The notes under the pieces were generated by a model. That model made no database searches and had not been told where the DNA came from. It saw only the letters and a list, made by a program, of their open reading frames with translations. Positions 1-11,045 of a stretch of DNA of 64,000 nucleotides are shown piece by piece. Numbering within the stretch: the first letter of the stretch is position 1; each line of letters begins with the position of its first letter. Source of the stretch: Pomphorhynchus laevis (lineage: Eukaryota; Acanthocephala; Palaeacanthocephala; Echinorhynchida; Pomphorhynchidae); NCBI GenBank assembly GCA_012934845.2, contig WNNJ02002905.1, positions 1-64,000 of the forward strand, in the 5' to 3' direction. The position numbers and the translations under genes were made by a program.

Positions 1-250
1 TAATTATAATTTTTTTTAATAATGAACAATTTATTAAAAATAAACATATTAACTTAGGTTCCCGCAAATGGGCCTCAAATTGAAATTTACGATCCCAGAC
101 TGGGCAATATAATACAAAAAAGTTTCTCAATGTGAAACAGTAGTTAACTCTGCCATCCGAATAGTCGCAGAGATCGTTCTTTGTGCGCTAAAGCATAATC
201 GCCTTCGTATGTCAGAAATGCAGTTTGCGTACGATTGTTTGCTTTTGATG
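1..250 (-). mobile_element. LINE family X, 3' end fragment
   Basis: A non-coding 3' end of a non-LTR element, read on the - strand. It shares a motif with 59050-59290: on the + strand both read TTAGGTTCCCG, A-rich bases, then GGGCCT. This gives a small stem-loop (here CCC GCAAAT GGG at 61-72) next to an AT-rich tail. No coding part is attached. The family is inferred from the second copy and the hairpin-plus-tail layout seen for other LINEs here. Confidence 0.5.
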
Positions 251-375
251 AATAATAAATAAATAATAAATAATAATTATAATAATAAATAATTATAATA
301 AATAATAAATAAATAATTATAATAAATATATAGATTTATTAATATAAATCTATAAATCTATAAAATATAGATTTA
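245..375. repeat. AAT-rich low-complexity tract
   Basis: Runs of AATAAAT and AATAAT followed by short inverted ATAGATTTAT blocks. This resembles the microsatellite tails on LINE 3' ends elsewhere in the window. Confidence 0.6.
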
Positions 376-389
376 TAAGTAACGTTAAA

Positions 390-1575
390 TTGGATAATGG
401 CACCTTTCTAGAGAGTGAAAACTATGACTTAGACAATTCTGTTGCTTGTTAGATCAATACTGCGGAAACTAGTTAAGATAAAATCGGATCAGATTACTGA
501 ACAACCATAGCTGATTCTAATGTCATGCATTATCAAAAAAAACTTCAGTGCTATATCGAAGCATTCACTTCTAAACGATGATAGATAAGTTGATAAATTC
601 ATGAGAAGTTGATACTCATTTCTAATCGCTTTGACCCTGAGAAGCCTATAATGATTACAATCGATGGATACCTCCATGGTTTGACTCTGAATTAAAAACG
701 CTGATACGTAACCGGAATATCCTTTACAGAATATACCGATCTGTCCCAACATATCGTTCTAAGTATAATGCTTGTCGAAAACAGTATGCTAAGCTTCGAG
801 CTAAGAAGAAACTTCTCTACGAGTCCAAAATAACTGACTTAATCCGCCCAGCCCTGAAAGTATTTTGATCGTATATCCATAGAAGTAAACGTCTGCTTAT
901 ATCGACGATAAAGTTCGGGGATGAAATTATCGACTCTAGCGCAAATATCGCAGACGTTTTTTCTGATGCACTTCGTCTGGAAAATGACTATTGTCACAAT
1001 TTAGGAGACACCATTGCTCGTATTAACGCCACGTTTTCATACACGCATGACACCATCTTCGATATGTGATGAGTTAACCAGAATTTCGATTCATTCGTCT
1101 TCAGCGCAAGATAACATTCACCCTTTGCTAGTTCATACTTTGCGTCACCTTCTGGCTCATTCATAGGCAAAAAGTTTTTTTCAACTGTCATTTTTCAACT
1201 GCTTTTTCTAGACTGGAAATGCGCTGCTGTTAATTCAGTATTTAAGAGGGTGACATTCACTTTCCTGAAATCTCCAGACCCGTAAGCTTAAGTGAGCAAA
1301 GTATTTGTTCGCATTATTTGTAAATACATTGTTTCACAAAAAGTTTGGCGTGCTTGTCCAATCTTTTTTGTTCAAGAGAAGTGGGTGTTTTTAAGAGTAC
1401 GGATGTGGATTGTATCGTCCTATATTTAAGCAAGGCTTTTGATCGTATACGTCATTGACATCTTTTAGAAGTAATCAGGAATTATGACAACAATCCAACT
1501 GCAGTGAATTAGATTAAAGAGTTATTGTCGCATCGATCATTTTGTGTCCGCGTGGGATCGATATTGTCTTTGGCA
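390..1575 (+). pseudogene. Degenerate LINE endonuclease-RT linker and RT (B/C-like)
   Basis: Broken + strand reading frames carry the LINE signature PPWFDSEL near 665, the stretch before the RT domain at 730-970, DWKCAAV near 1212 (RT motif region 0/1) and LSKAFDR near 1430 (RT motif A region). Stops and frameshifts interrupt each piece, and a short part around 1000-1200 does not align. It is related to the B and C LINEs of this window and cannot encode a working enzyme. It joins directly to an A-type fragment at about 1576. Confidence 0.65.
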
Positions 1576-2050
1576 ACTATATTGTCCGCGTTGGATCGAA
1601 TATTACCTTTCGTTAGAGATAAAGTACGCTCATCTACCTTGATTCTCACCAACCTCCGTCAAATTCGTAGATTGATCGATTTCCTTTCTTGTATGGCTCT
1701 CATATCTTCTCTCCTTTTTCTAGATTTGATAATTGTCTTAGTCTATTTTCCAACTCACCTAAATCCACTCTTTTTCAACTACAACGCATCGTTAACGCAG
1801 CCGTCCTAATTCTCCTCCGTCTTCGTAGTTTTGATCATACATCCTACCATCTTGCTTCTCTCGATTTGCATACCCTTTATACTCGTGTTCAAATTCGTCT
1901 TCTCATTGCTTTTACCGCCTTGTAACTTTTCATACCCCTTCATTTCTCAACCTTCCTTTTCTTGATAATTCTCGTCCTGTTTACCGTTCCTTGCGTTCAT
2001 GTAATTCCCTTCTTTTACATGTCCCGAACTACTCTACCTCCTTTGGACTT
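1576..2050 (+). pseudogene. LINE A C-terminal RT fragment
   Basis: The peptide FVRDKVRSSTLIL and the following thumb/C-terminal region match the end of ORF2 of the full element at 59290-63640. Frames are broken after about 1760. Both ends are truncated: it starts in the RT thumb and ends before the 3' stem-loop. Confidence 0.75.
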
Positions 2051-3655
2051 TTTATATTGTTCAACTTAAAAATTTCTTGATTTTAAGTACACCCGTCACC
2101 TCGCGTCTATTGAAAAATCACTCCACCTTTCAGTCCTTGCTCTTTTGAATTGCTCACTTGTCGTTCTTCTAGCCCGATCACTCTGGATCACGCCATTGTA
2201 CACCGTCCTGGTTCATCAGCTCCTACCTCCTTAATTTTAACGATCTTGCTGACCTCCTTTAGCATTGTTCTTTGTCCTCAATCCCTTCACTCGTTCTAGG
2301 CGGATTCAAAATCCGCCTAGACCGCCCCTCTTCCACTGATTCCATCCGGTTCATCAATATTCTATCCAACTACAATTACAAACTTATCTCCACTGCCCTT
2401 ACATATATCCTCGGCGGGTCACTCGACATAATCGCTGTCCCCGATCGTTTGGCTGCCTACACCTCATTATCCATCTCCGATCATAGTCTATCAGATCACT
2501 TTCTCGTCACCCTTGATCTCACTCCCAAACATACCCCCTTCACATACCTACCGTCCTACGTCGCCTTTATAGAAATCTTGACCTCCCACTTCTCTGCTTC
2601 GCCTTACACAAATTCTCTCTATATTTTCCCACAATAGCATATTCCTCTCCTCCCATCCATATTTTCTGCGGGGTCCAACAAGGTTCAGTCCTAGGACCCC
2701 TGCTTTTCTCTCTTCTACTTGGCGATATTTCTCCGTTTATCAAACCTTAATCCTTTAGCGACATGCAATACGCCAATGACATCCTCATCTATGATCATGC
2801 ACCCGCACATCGCATACACGATATCGGCATTTCTGCCTCCAACTGTCTTCTATCTACAAACGTCTATCCCATATTCGTCTCGTTCTAAACCAGACAAGTC
2901 CAAAATAATGTGTATCCTCCACTGTATCTTTTGCCTCATCAATCATCCCTATAGTCCACAATCGCACTTTCTTAGGATTCAATTTGGATTATAACCTTTC
3001 CCTTAAACACTTCGTTCGTGACAAGGCCTGCTCGTCTAACCTAATTCTCCATGACATTCGCTGTATCCGTCCCCTTATCGACTTCCGTTCCTGTATGTAT
3101 ATTCTTTCATCGCTTTTTTTTCCTAAAATCGATTACTGCCTCAGCCTTTTCACAAATTCTTCAAAATCCATTATCCTACCCTACAACGGACCATCAACTC
3201 AGCCGTTCGGGTGCTCTTACATCTCCGTAGCTTTGACCACACATTTACATATCTTGTCCAACTCTCCTAGCCCACCATCCGCATACAACTCCGACTTCTT
3301 CTCGTAAGTTTTGGTCTCATCGCTGTCGGCTCCCCATTGTTCATCAACCTCTATTTCTTAGACGACACTTGCCCCATATCTCTTCACTGCGTTCCCGTAA
3401 TTCCTTCTTACTCTACGTTCCCAATTACTGTAACAACTACGGTCTCCGATCCTTCTTCGTCGCCACCCCACTCGCTTGGAATTGGAATTGCTCGTCACTA
3501 CCTCTCGACGTACTCCGCGCTTCTACTTTATTGCATTCAAATTCCGCATCCGTACCCACCTTCTCGACTCATGATTTAGATTTTTGTTCTTTTTTGTGGT
3601 CATGTTTGCGTGCACCGGCACGCATTTGCCACGTAAATGTTTTTATTATTAGTAT
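2051..3655 (+). pseudogene. LINE A2, internally deleted (endonuclease then RT end)
   Basis: The first part (about 2100-2640) encodes an APE-type endonuclease remnant with LGGFKIRLDRP (normally GDFNIRLDRP) and LSDHFLVTL. At about 2640 it jumps to RT motif sequence (VLGPLLFSLLLGD, then MQYANDILIY, where YADD is changed to YAND). It then runs through the thumb region to the A-type 3' stem-loop GTGCACCGGCAC near 3612. The missing block covers the fingers of the RT. Multiple stops are present. It meets LINE B tail to tail at 3655-3665. Confidence 0.75.
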
Positions 3656-3659
3656 TACA

Positions 3660-4985
3660 AGTTATAGCCAAATGGCTGTTTCAACTGATCACATAGGAAA
3701 TAAAAAAGAAAAGAAAAGAAGAAAAAAAAGTTAATAGCGGTTACATAATATTGTATACATTCGGAATGCCATGATCGTTAATCCACTGACGAAGTTGAAC
3801 TTTAAATTGAGATAAGTCCTTGGTACATGCTATTTCTCCTGGCAACGTGTTCCAGGCGTTTAATGCTCGATGTGAGAGCCTAGCCAAACTCACTACTTTA
3901 CCATGGGGAAACTTAAATAGTTTCAACGGGTGGCCACGATGCGTCTGAGAACAAACTTTAACATAGCACGAGGGAAAACCATCTATCCCATTTACCATTC
4001 GCCATAATGCAACAAGGTCTAGGTAATATAGCCTCTGACCCAAAGATGGTATCTTTAGAAATTCAAGCCGTTCACGATATGAATATGATCCATCCATACA
4101 CATTCGAGAACCTCTACGAAGGATTGACTCTAGTCTATTGAACTCTTTCTTAGTGTATGGAAAAACTGCTTGCACGCAGTACTCTATATGCGGGCGAACA
4201 AGAGCGCAGTAAAGCCGTTTGAAGACGTATGGATTAATACGATTAAATGCATTTTTGACGCAGTACATAGCTCGCAAAGCCTTGCTATGGGCAAACTCTG
4301 TATTTGATCGGGATTTCAATGTCCTATGCACCATGACACCCAGATCCCTATACTCCATGACGACATTAAGAATTGAAGTTCCGAGGCGAAAACGACGGTC
4401 ATCGCAACGCCTTCCTAATTTCATGTGGCCGCATTTGTCAACATTGATCTTCATACCAGTAGCCTCACTCCATTGATATATTTCATTAAGGTCTTCCTGC
4501 AGGGAAATGCCAAGCGGATCAATATCATCTACAGACCATATTTTGAGGTCGTCAGCAAAAGCAAGACAGGGACTCTGAATCCGCAGCAACAAATCGTTAA
4601 GGAACACAATAAACAGCAGAGGTCCTAGTACGGTACCTTGCGGAACACCACAGTAAACGCGTCTGGAAGTGGAAAGATGGGTGCCAACTCTCACCCTAAA
4701 GAAACGATGACGTAGGAAATCTTGAATCCAATTACATAACATTACAGGAATGCCGTAGTTAAATAGTAATGCTACCAAGCTCTCATGCGGCACCCGATCG
4801 AATGCTCTTGAAAAGTCAATGAATACCACATTAATTGATTGGCCGCGACTGACCGCCTCAACCCACATTTCGCGTGAAGTCAATAAGTTTGTTAAGCAGG
4901 AACGACCAGGGAGGAAACCGTGCTGAGAAGACGACATTATTCCGAGTTCCCTCAAGTGATGCCTGATCCGGGTGGCGATCAGGCA
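3660..4985 (-). mobile_element. LINE B, 5'-truncated, RT reading frame intact
   Basis: A single open frame at 4955-3741 (404 aa) covers the RT palm to the C-terminus of a CR1/Jockey-like LINE. It reads QHGFLPGRSCLTNLL, then FIDFSRAFDRVPH (motif A), GVPQGTVLGPLLF (motif B), FADDLKIW (motif C, catalytic FADD) and a C-terminal SHRALNAWNTLPGE block. The 3' UTR ends in the stem-loop AGCC ATTT GGCT and an (AAT)-like tail at about 3640-3680 (- strand). Endonuclease and RT fingers are missing by 5' truncation near 4985. The intact frame suggests a fairly young insertion. The closest relative here is B2 at 38640. Confidence 0.9.
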
Positions 4986-5012
4986 TCACTTGAGTGATGC
5001 CTGATCGCTTAT
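4952..5012. repeat. Zig-zag foldback at the 5' junction of LINE B
   Basis: CTCAAGTGATGCCTGATC belongs to the element (it encodes IRHHLRE on the - strand). After an 8-base spacer comes its exact inverted copy GATCAGGCATCACTTGAG, then a third, direct copy TGATGCCTGATCG. The forward-reverse-forward order points to repeated template switching at the cDNA end. Confidence 0.9.
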
Positions 5013-5800
5013 CATTTTAATAGTAATAATTTTTAAAATTCAAATTTTTTATTAAATTATGCTTGATGAACTTTAATAATATTTTAGTATATACTTCAAC
5101 ACACTATTATCGAACGTTTGGATAAAAACATGTTATCGTGTCAAAATTTCGCGAAAAAATATTTTTTAAAATAAAAAATAAAAAATTATTGTTGGTGAAA
5201 AATATAAGTTGTGAAGGCAATATAAGTTGGTGGCAAGTTATGCAAATTTTGAAACAATTCTAAATGCCTATGTGCTCCAGCTGCCAAAATTCGAATTTTT
5301 AGCTCGAAAATGTATTTTTTAAATATTTTTCCTAAATTTTGAATAACTCTGTACAGAAGTGTCCTAGATTAAAAAAAACTTAATGGAAGCTAACTGTTGT
5401 AATTTTACATTTAATTTCCATCATTGTGTAGTCCATGTGGTTAATTCTAAAGTATATCCAAAAATAATCAGTGTTCCGACGTTTTTATAGGTGAAAGGCA
5501 CCATTTATTCTCGCCGTCATTCCACTCTCAAATTCGCCGTATCTTTCTCAGATATTTTCACATTCGTCGTATCTTTCTCAAATTCGATCAATACTTTACT
5601 TACTTAAATATATTTCTGTATTATAAATACATTAAATTGCATTTCGATGAAAACTATACACTCGACAACAGCCATGTTTTTCGTTGTATTAAAGATACAC
5701 TACTTTTATTAAAAGTACAGAGAAACGTGTATCTATACGTCCATAATGATACGATAACAGCGGTGTAACTAAAGATAAAGTAGTTGAAGATTTATTAGTA
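5013..5800 (+). other. Unassigned DNA upstream of the NOX-like gene
   Basis: No element or gene recognised. It contains a direct repeat of ATTCGYCGTATCTTTCTCA at about 5532 and 5563, and a TATAAATA at about 5622. The NOX-like frame stays open upstream of its ATG back to a stop near 5747, so an additional 5' exon or an upstream start cannot be excluded. A promoter here is only a guess. Confidence 0.4.
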
Positions 5801-6411
5801 ATGGCCAAACTGATGATATCAGTTACCAATTGTTGGCTACTGATTAAAAGACATACGATTGAACGACTAAAAGTGTCAGGCGGTTCCACATCCAGTCGCG
5901 TGCTACTCTACACAATAATATCAATGTGTGTTCAATTATTGATCTCTTTAGCATTTGTAGTTACATTTTGCAACGATAGATTCCCTCATACTTACTACTA
6001 CGGTCGCCTGATGTACGGATCAATTTCGTTTTGTTTAAGTAGAGCATTTGTCCATCTAGTTCTAATCAATGTGGTTTGTTTTATACTCATCGATAGTAAT
6101 TGTTTTCGATTGCTATGGTACATGCTTACTCCACCTTTGACAGGAGGTAATACATATTATTTACAGAAAAGTATAAATCAGCACATTCTCCTGTATGCTA
6201 TGCTAACTTTAATTCTGAAGAGACGATCCGCAATATCAATAAAGCATATCAGCATTTTACCTGGAATAAGATTCACTTTAATTTCATTGCTAAAATCTGA
6301 TATAAAGTTCACGCTCTGCCCAACCTATCTTCGAGATATAGATAGTGTTACACTTACGTGCTTACTTACAGTAAGTGCTCTTAAGAACTCGATGACAAAC
6401 CAGATAAACAG
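5801..6411 (+). CDS. NOX: NADPH oxidase (gp91phox)-like protein, exon 1: transmembrane half
   Basis: This exon encodes residues 1-203 plus two bases of codon 204 of a predicted 541-aa protein. It aligns with the membrane half of NOX2. TM1 is at about residues 33-56, followed by FPHTYYYGRL where NOX2 has PPKFFYTRKL, and a second hydrophobic helix at about 83-97 (FVHLVLINVVCFIL where NOX2 has AACLNFNCMLILL). INQHILLYA matches the TM3 region around heme ligand His101. His128 is kept, but the partner His115 position is Arg142. The start is the first ATG of the open frame (5801). The end is set by the donor AACAG|GTTAGA at 6411/6412, which joins exon 2 in phase and keeps the loop before TM5 at the family length. 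Whether it is still membrane-inserted is inferred. Loss of heme ligands argues against electron transfer. Confidence 0.78.
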
Positions 6412-6473
6412 GTTAGAATCGTTTGCAATTAAAAATTTTATAATAAAATTTTATAAATTAATTTTGTTAAAAA

Positions 6474-6955
6474 AGATTTATTTTTACGTGGCAAATGCGT
6501 GCCGGTGCACGCAAACATGACCACAAAAAAGAACAAAAATCTAAATCTTAGATTTTTGTTCTAAGGTGGGTACGGAGGCGGTATTTGAATGTAATAAAGG
6601 AGGGAGGGGCGGACGTCGAGTGGGAGCTGATTCCAGGTGACTGGAGCGGCGACGAGGAAGGATCGAAGACCGTAGTTGTTGAGTAATTGGGAACGTAGAG
6701 TAAGAGGAAATGACGGGAACACAGTGATAGATAGGTGGGGCGAGTGTCGCCTAAGAAAAAAAAGTTGATGAACGATGGGGAGCCGACAGCGATGATATAA
6801 AAAGTTACGAGAAGGCTTAGTTGTATGCGAATGAGGATGGTGAGCCAGAACAGTTTGATAAGATGTGTGGGTGAAGTGATAGAGACGTAGGAGCACTCTA
6901 ACGGCTGAGTTGATTATGCATTGTCGAAGTAGGATGATGGATTTCAGGATTATGG
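6474..6955 (-). pseudogene. LINE A2 3' fragment
   Basis: - strand A2 thumb/C-terminal peptide (for example RRHSPHLS and WNQLPLDVR) plus the A-type 3' stem-loop around 6497-6514. Inside the 3' UTR a 15-base stretch is followed by its inverted copy (6531-6562, AGAACAAAAATCTAA and reverse complement). The 5' end breaks off in short direct repeats (GGATTATGGATTTTA type) at 6930-6990. The insertion lies about 60 bp inside the NOX intron. Confidence 0.8.
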
Positions 6956-6989
6956 ATTTTAGGATTATAGATTTTATGGATTCTATGGA

Positions 6990-7110
6990 TTTGCTTGCAT
7001 GATTTTAGAAGAAACAAATCATCGGCATGTATTTGATACCACTGCTATAATGCGCTAACAAGTATGCGTCAAATCAGAGATTTGATGCCTACTGAAATAG
7101 CTATTTCAGT
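6990..7110. repeat. Diverged P2-type terminal repeat
   Basis: GGCATGTATTTGATACC followed by CTGCTATAATG resembles the terminal repeat at 16600-16690 (GCATGTATTTGGTCC, CTGCTATGTTGG). It is only partly aligned. A short inverted repeat AAATCAGAGATTTGAT follows. Confidence 0.35.
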
Positions 7111-7344
7111 ATGAAAACCTATTTTTTTTTCTGAAATAGCATCTTCACAAGATATCGCATAATCACAATTTCAATTCATTCTAATTCTAAATTGTAATTT
7201 TCCAGTTCATAAAAATTCATAAAAAATCTTGACTTTTAAAATATCTGAATTATAGATCAATTAACTGAGGCTACATATTTTAAAAATGTAGCCTTTGAAT
7301 TTAATATATATAACATTTAAAATTATTATATATTTGTAGTATCA

Positions 7345-7745
7345 TGTTATGGATGCTTACTTATCTATTGAATATTTGCTAGATCACACAGTAAATTTCG
7401 CATTGAAAACCAGTTGCAGAATCCGTCTATTATGACCCATTTCTATACACCCTGACTATTAACGGCACCATTGCCACATCCGTGTTCGTTTCGCCCGCTT
7501 TCTGACACATATTGGTAGCCCCTGGCTCATAAGAAGACTGACTACCAACTAAGCTCCTTCCCGGGGCTACCAACATGTGACATAAAGCAGGCGAAACGAA
7601 AACGGCAGTGGCAATGGTGCCGTTAGTAGTCAACGTGTATGAGATTGGAAGTCATGTAGGAAGGATTTTGAAGCTGGTTTTCAACGCCAAAGTAACTTTG
7701 TGTGACCTAGCAACTATTCAATATATATTTTCATATCCATGTAAG
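7345..7745. mobile_element. Long foldback element with GAAACG in each arm
   Basis: Two imperfect inverted arms, about 7345-7524 and 7560-7740, surround a 35-base spacer. Examples: left GGCACCATTGCCAC pairs with right GTGGCAATGGTGCC, and left ATTGGTAGCCCC pairs with right GGGGCTACCAAC. Each arm reads GGCGAAACGAA or its complement near its inner third. No ORF explains it. The open frames seen here are symmetric by-products of the palindrome. It could be a MITE-like or PLE-derived non-autonomous element. Confidence 0.75.
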
Positions 7746-8389
7746 AATCGTCTAACGGGGTTTCTTGAAAACTTTTCCATATATTTGTAAAACTATTAGA
7801 ACCGGTAAAAAAGGATGTTTTTTAATTTAAAAAGGAAATTTATTTATCTTTCAGTGATAATATACACAATGTATGCAACTTTGATCAGGGCTCGTGATGC
7901 TGTCTATTGATCTTATTTGTTTGGTGCAAGAAATCGTTTTGAAAAATATTTATTTCACAAAATACTATGTAATGATTGGCTTTTAATCTAGAAATATTTT
8001 TTGGAGAAATCAAATAATTAAAAATAAATAATTTCACTCATATAAACAAATATTGCTTAAAATTTTCAGGTTTCGACAAGATTATTATTAAGAATATAAT
8101 TTCAAAAAACCAGATTGTTCTAAAGAGTACCAACGGTTTTTATTTTAATTCAAATATTTTAGCAAAATAGTAATTTAATTTCAAATTTACGACACATTTT
8201 CATTTTATAGCATGTGAATATTTTTACATTTTTTAATTCTACACATTGTAAATTGATCGTATACATATATTTATATTTAATTTAATATGAATATAAAATC
8301 ATATGTGCATTTTATATATTTAAAAATATTGAAACATTATCAGGAAGAAATTAAGCACATTTTTAAAAACTTGGTATAACCTTTGATCC
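7746..8389. other. AT-rich intronic sequence, nothing recognised
   Basis: No coding signature, repeat or element was found on either strand. Confidence 0.5.
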
Positions 8390-8835
8390 ATCCACCTAAA
8401 TGGGAAAGAGAGGGCAAAGTCTTTAAGATGCTAGACGTTATCCTATCGAAGCGCTGCCTATCGAAGCGTCAAACATCTTCTCAAAGACTTCGCCCCTTTA
8501 CCCCTTAAGGGGAAATATTTAAACACTATCGATCTCTCTTCCCCGTGAGAAGCTGGATTAATTGTTTATTTTGGCACTACTAAAATATACACTTTATCGA
8601 AGAGCTGAAAATTGAAGGGTCAAGCATATTTTCAAAGACTTTGCCCTCTTTCCCTTAAGGATATATTTAAACACTATCAATTCCCCCTCCTCACGGAAAG
8701 GGGGTTTAAGGGGATATTTTAGCAGTTCAAAAATAAACCCTTAATCAATCTTCCTATAGGGAAAGTGGATCGATAGTGTTAAATATTTCCTCCTAAGGGG
8801 AAAAGGAGGCGAAGTTTTTGAGAATATGAACCTGA
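8390..8835. repeat. Compound foldback of four related modules
   Basis: A module containing CAAAGACTTYGCCC, a pyrimidine-rich run, CCTTAAGG and TTTAAACACTATC occurs in + orientation at about 8478-8555 and 8625-8695. It occurs in - orientation at about 8400-8435 and 8760-8828. The alternating layout is that of a composite foldback or MITE cluster. No ORF is present. Confidence 0.65.
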
Positions 8836-9287
8836 CATATTGTATCGTTTACAAATGCCTTGACAACCTTACCTAAGTTCACAACCATTATTCTTCATCA
8901 TAAGCATTCTCCACATTCACACCTCAGATCAACTTTTGACATCAACTTTCCGCAAAAATTTATTTATTTGCTTTCACTCTTCACTCCAACTCTTACTGTA
9001 CAATATCCATATTTTATTTCCACTCACGTTTTCCAACTATTTTTAACTAAAAGATCATTTAATTATTAATTATTAATTAATAAAATTAGTTAAAACTAGT
9101 TAAAACTTTCTTGATAATAAACTACTTACAATAATAATATATTAAATATATTATTTAATATATGTTTATACTTAAACACACAATCTAATATTCATACAAG
9201 AGCTTAAACACTAAAACTACTTACACTGACCACAGAATATTAACATACACGACACACAAAGCGACACAAGACTTCAGGCAAATAACT
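8836..9287. other. AT-rich sequence before LINE D
   Basis: Short ATTAATTA and AAATATAT blocks. No coding or repeat identity was recognised. The last part may be the 5' UTR of LINE D. Confidence 0.4.
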
Positions 9288-9632
9288 ATGCCTCAAAGTA
9301 TTCCCTCTTCGACACAAAAATGTTGTACGTGCAATGGTGGGGCTGCCAAATGCAGATGTTGCCGATGTGCGAGAGCAAATAAACCATGCCTCAATTGCTC
9401 AGCTCCAAACTGCCAGCGCAAAACTCTATCTGATCAGGTATCTGGCAAACATAGCAACAACGGGGGCATACTAGTAATGGAACCTCAACTCTCTAACATA
9501 CGATCTGCACAAGATCCAGTAGCCATAACAGAGATAAACGTGTGCTATGTAGAAACTGGCGACCTCCCTGCTCATATAATGGATAACACAAATCCATGGA
9601 ACAATATCGATGTATACTTCAAAATAAACTAG
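9288..9632 (+). CDS. Cys-rich zinc-binding N-terminal part of LINE D (inferred)
   Basis: A 114-aa frame starting MPQSIPSS contains a dense Cys cluster at residues 12-45: CCTCNGG, KCRCCRCAR, PCLNCSAPNCQ. The spacing suggests a zinc-binding module. I recall similar Cys-rich modules upstream of the RT in invertebrate LINEs that carry a restriction-like endonuclease, and such an RT (LINE D) resumes at 10862 after the LINE C insertion. On that basis I infer this is the N-terminal part of LINE D. After residue 50 the sequence is not recognisable. It could instead be an unrelated small Cys-rich gene. Confidence 0.5.
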   Translation: MPQSIPSSTQKCCTCNGGAAKCRCCRCARANKPCLNCSAPNCQRKTLSDQVSGKHSNNGGILVMEPQLSNIRSAQDPVAITEINVCYVETGDLPAHIMDNTNPWNNIDVYFKIN

Positions 9633-9659
9633 AGAAATAAAATATACTATAAAATAAAA

Positions 9660-10800
9660 TAAACTATACTCCTCCTAAATAAACTAGAGAAAAGTGGCAT
9701 TCCATTCTTGCTTGTTAGATGGATTGAATCGTTTTTAAGCAATCGTAGTTATTGTGTGCATGTAGATAATTTTTACTCTTCTTCGCGGCCATGTAATATA
9801 GGGGTGCCTCAAGGTTCAGTATTGGGTCCATTGTTATTTAGTGTCTACATCAACGATATCCCGGAATTTATTGATTCTCAGATGCTTTTATATGCAGACG
9901 ATTTGAAAATCTGGCGGGCAATTCGTTCACCCAATGATATAGTCAAACTGCAACGGGATATCGATGAAGTCGAAAATTGGGCTCTGCTCAATAGGTTGAT
10001 TGTAAATATATCAAAATGCAAACATTTACGTGTTCGTGGCGGAAATGCTCAATCTTTAGTTAATTATAGCTTTCAAAGCAGTGATATAGAACGAGTGAAC
10101 AAATATAAGGACTTGGGAGTGTGGATAAACAGTGATTTGAGTACTGTCACACATACTGAACATGCTTGTTCAAATGCGTTGGGGATAATCGGTCAACTTC
10201 GACGCACTTTCATTGCACTTAATCAATTTGCCCTACGTCCGCTAATCTTTGCTCATGTGTTGAGCCGTCTTCTATATGCTGCACCGTGTGTGTATCCCCA
10301 AAATTCAAAAGAACATATTAGTTCAGAGAGGGTACTTCATAGAGCTACCAAGCTAGCACCGCAACTGAAATTTTTGTCGTACCCTGATCGATTAAAAGCA
10401 CTTAGACTTGAGACTGTCACTTGGACCCGCCGGTACATCGATATGAGTATGGTCTGGCAAATTCTTAATGATTTGGATCATCCACTTCGAGATTGTCTTC
10501 ATTTGCGCTCATCCAATATCCTCCGAGGCCATGGTTTAACCCTGCGACGTGAAAGGATAAGAAAATCACGAGCTGTCCAATTTGATCGGCGAGTTGTATC
10601 TCTGTGGAATAGGCTTGGAGAGTCAACAGTGTGCAGTAGCAATATCAACGAATTCAAAAAGAAATTACGGATGGAGAATGCCATGGGGAAAGCTGCTTTT
10701 CCGTATTTGTGATACTTTTATTATATTTTCTTTTTTTCTGCAGTGAACCAGCCAATTAAGCCATGCTTTTATGTGCTGTTGAAACATTAATAATAATAAT
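9660..10800 (+). mobile_element. LINE C, 5'-truncated, nested in LINE D
   Basis: The open frame 9708-10712 (334 aa) contains RT motif B (GVPQGSVLGPLLF), motif C (YADDLKIW) and the C-terminal RGHGLTLRRER and WNRLGES blocks. Motif A and everything upstream are lost by 5' truncation near 9689. The 3' UTR ends in (AAT)n at about 10785-10800. A 15-base block, AATAAACTAGAGAAA, occurs at 9626 and again at 9674 next to the 5' junction, so it may be a target-site or junction duplication. RT frame intact. Confidence 0.85.
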
Positions 10801-10861
10801 AAGAGTGTATATGCATGGTGCGAAATAGCTTTAAACTACCCAAGTGTAATGCTAGTTGAAA

Positions 10862-11045
10862 ATTTGTGCAAGTCTTGGCGAATCTTTATAGGGAAGCTGC
10901 ACAAACGGAAGATGATGAAAACAATGCATTAAAGCTTGCAACAATATTCAGTCAAACAATGCGCCAGGGAATTGATATCAGGAAAACAAGTGCCCTTCGT
11001 AAGACGCTAGAAAGACGAATTTCGATGTGGGAACGCCAATCTCCA
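10862..11045 (+). pseudogene. LINE D, second fragment
   Basis: Encodes LANLYREAAQTEDDENN, then ALKLATIFSQTMRQG and ALRKTLERRISMWERQ. This resembles the region before the RT in LINEs with a C-terminal restriction-like endonuclease. It is cut by the A2 insertion at 11046 and resumes in the RT at about 11826. Confidence 0.6.

Noticed and set aside
5689-5889. - strand frame opposite the start of the NOX-like gene
   Set aside because: It overlaps NOX exon 1, which aligns with a known family; this frame does not.
7430-7790. Two overlapping frames on opposite strands with similar peptides (AVFVSPALCHML and GTIATAV)
   Set aside because: They arise because the region is a palindrome. No start, domain or codon bias supports a gene.
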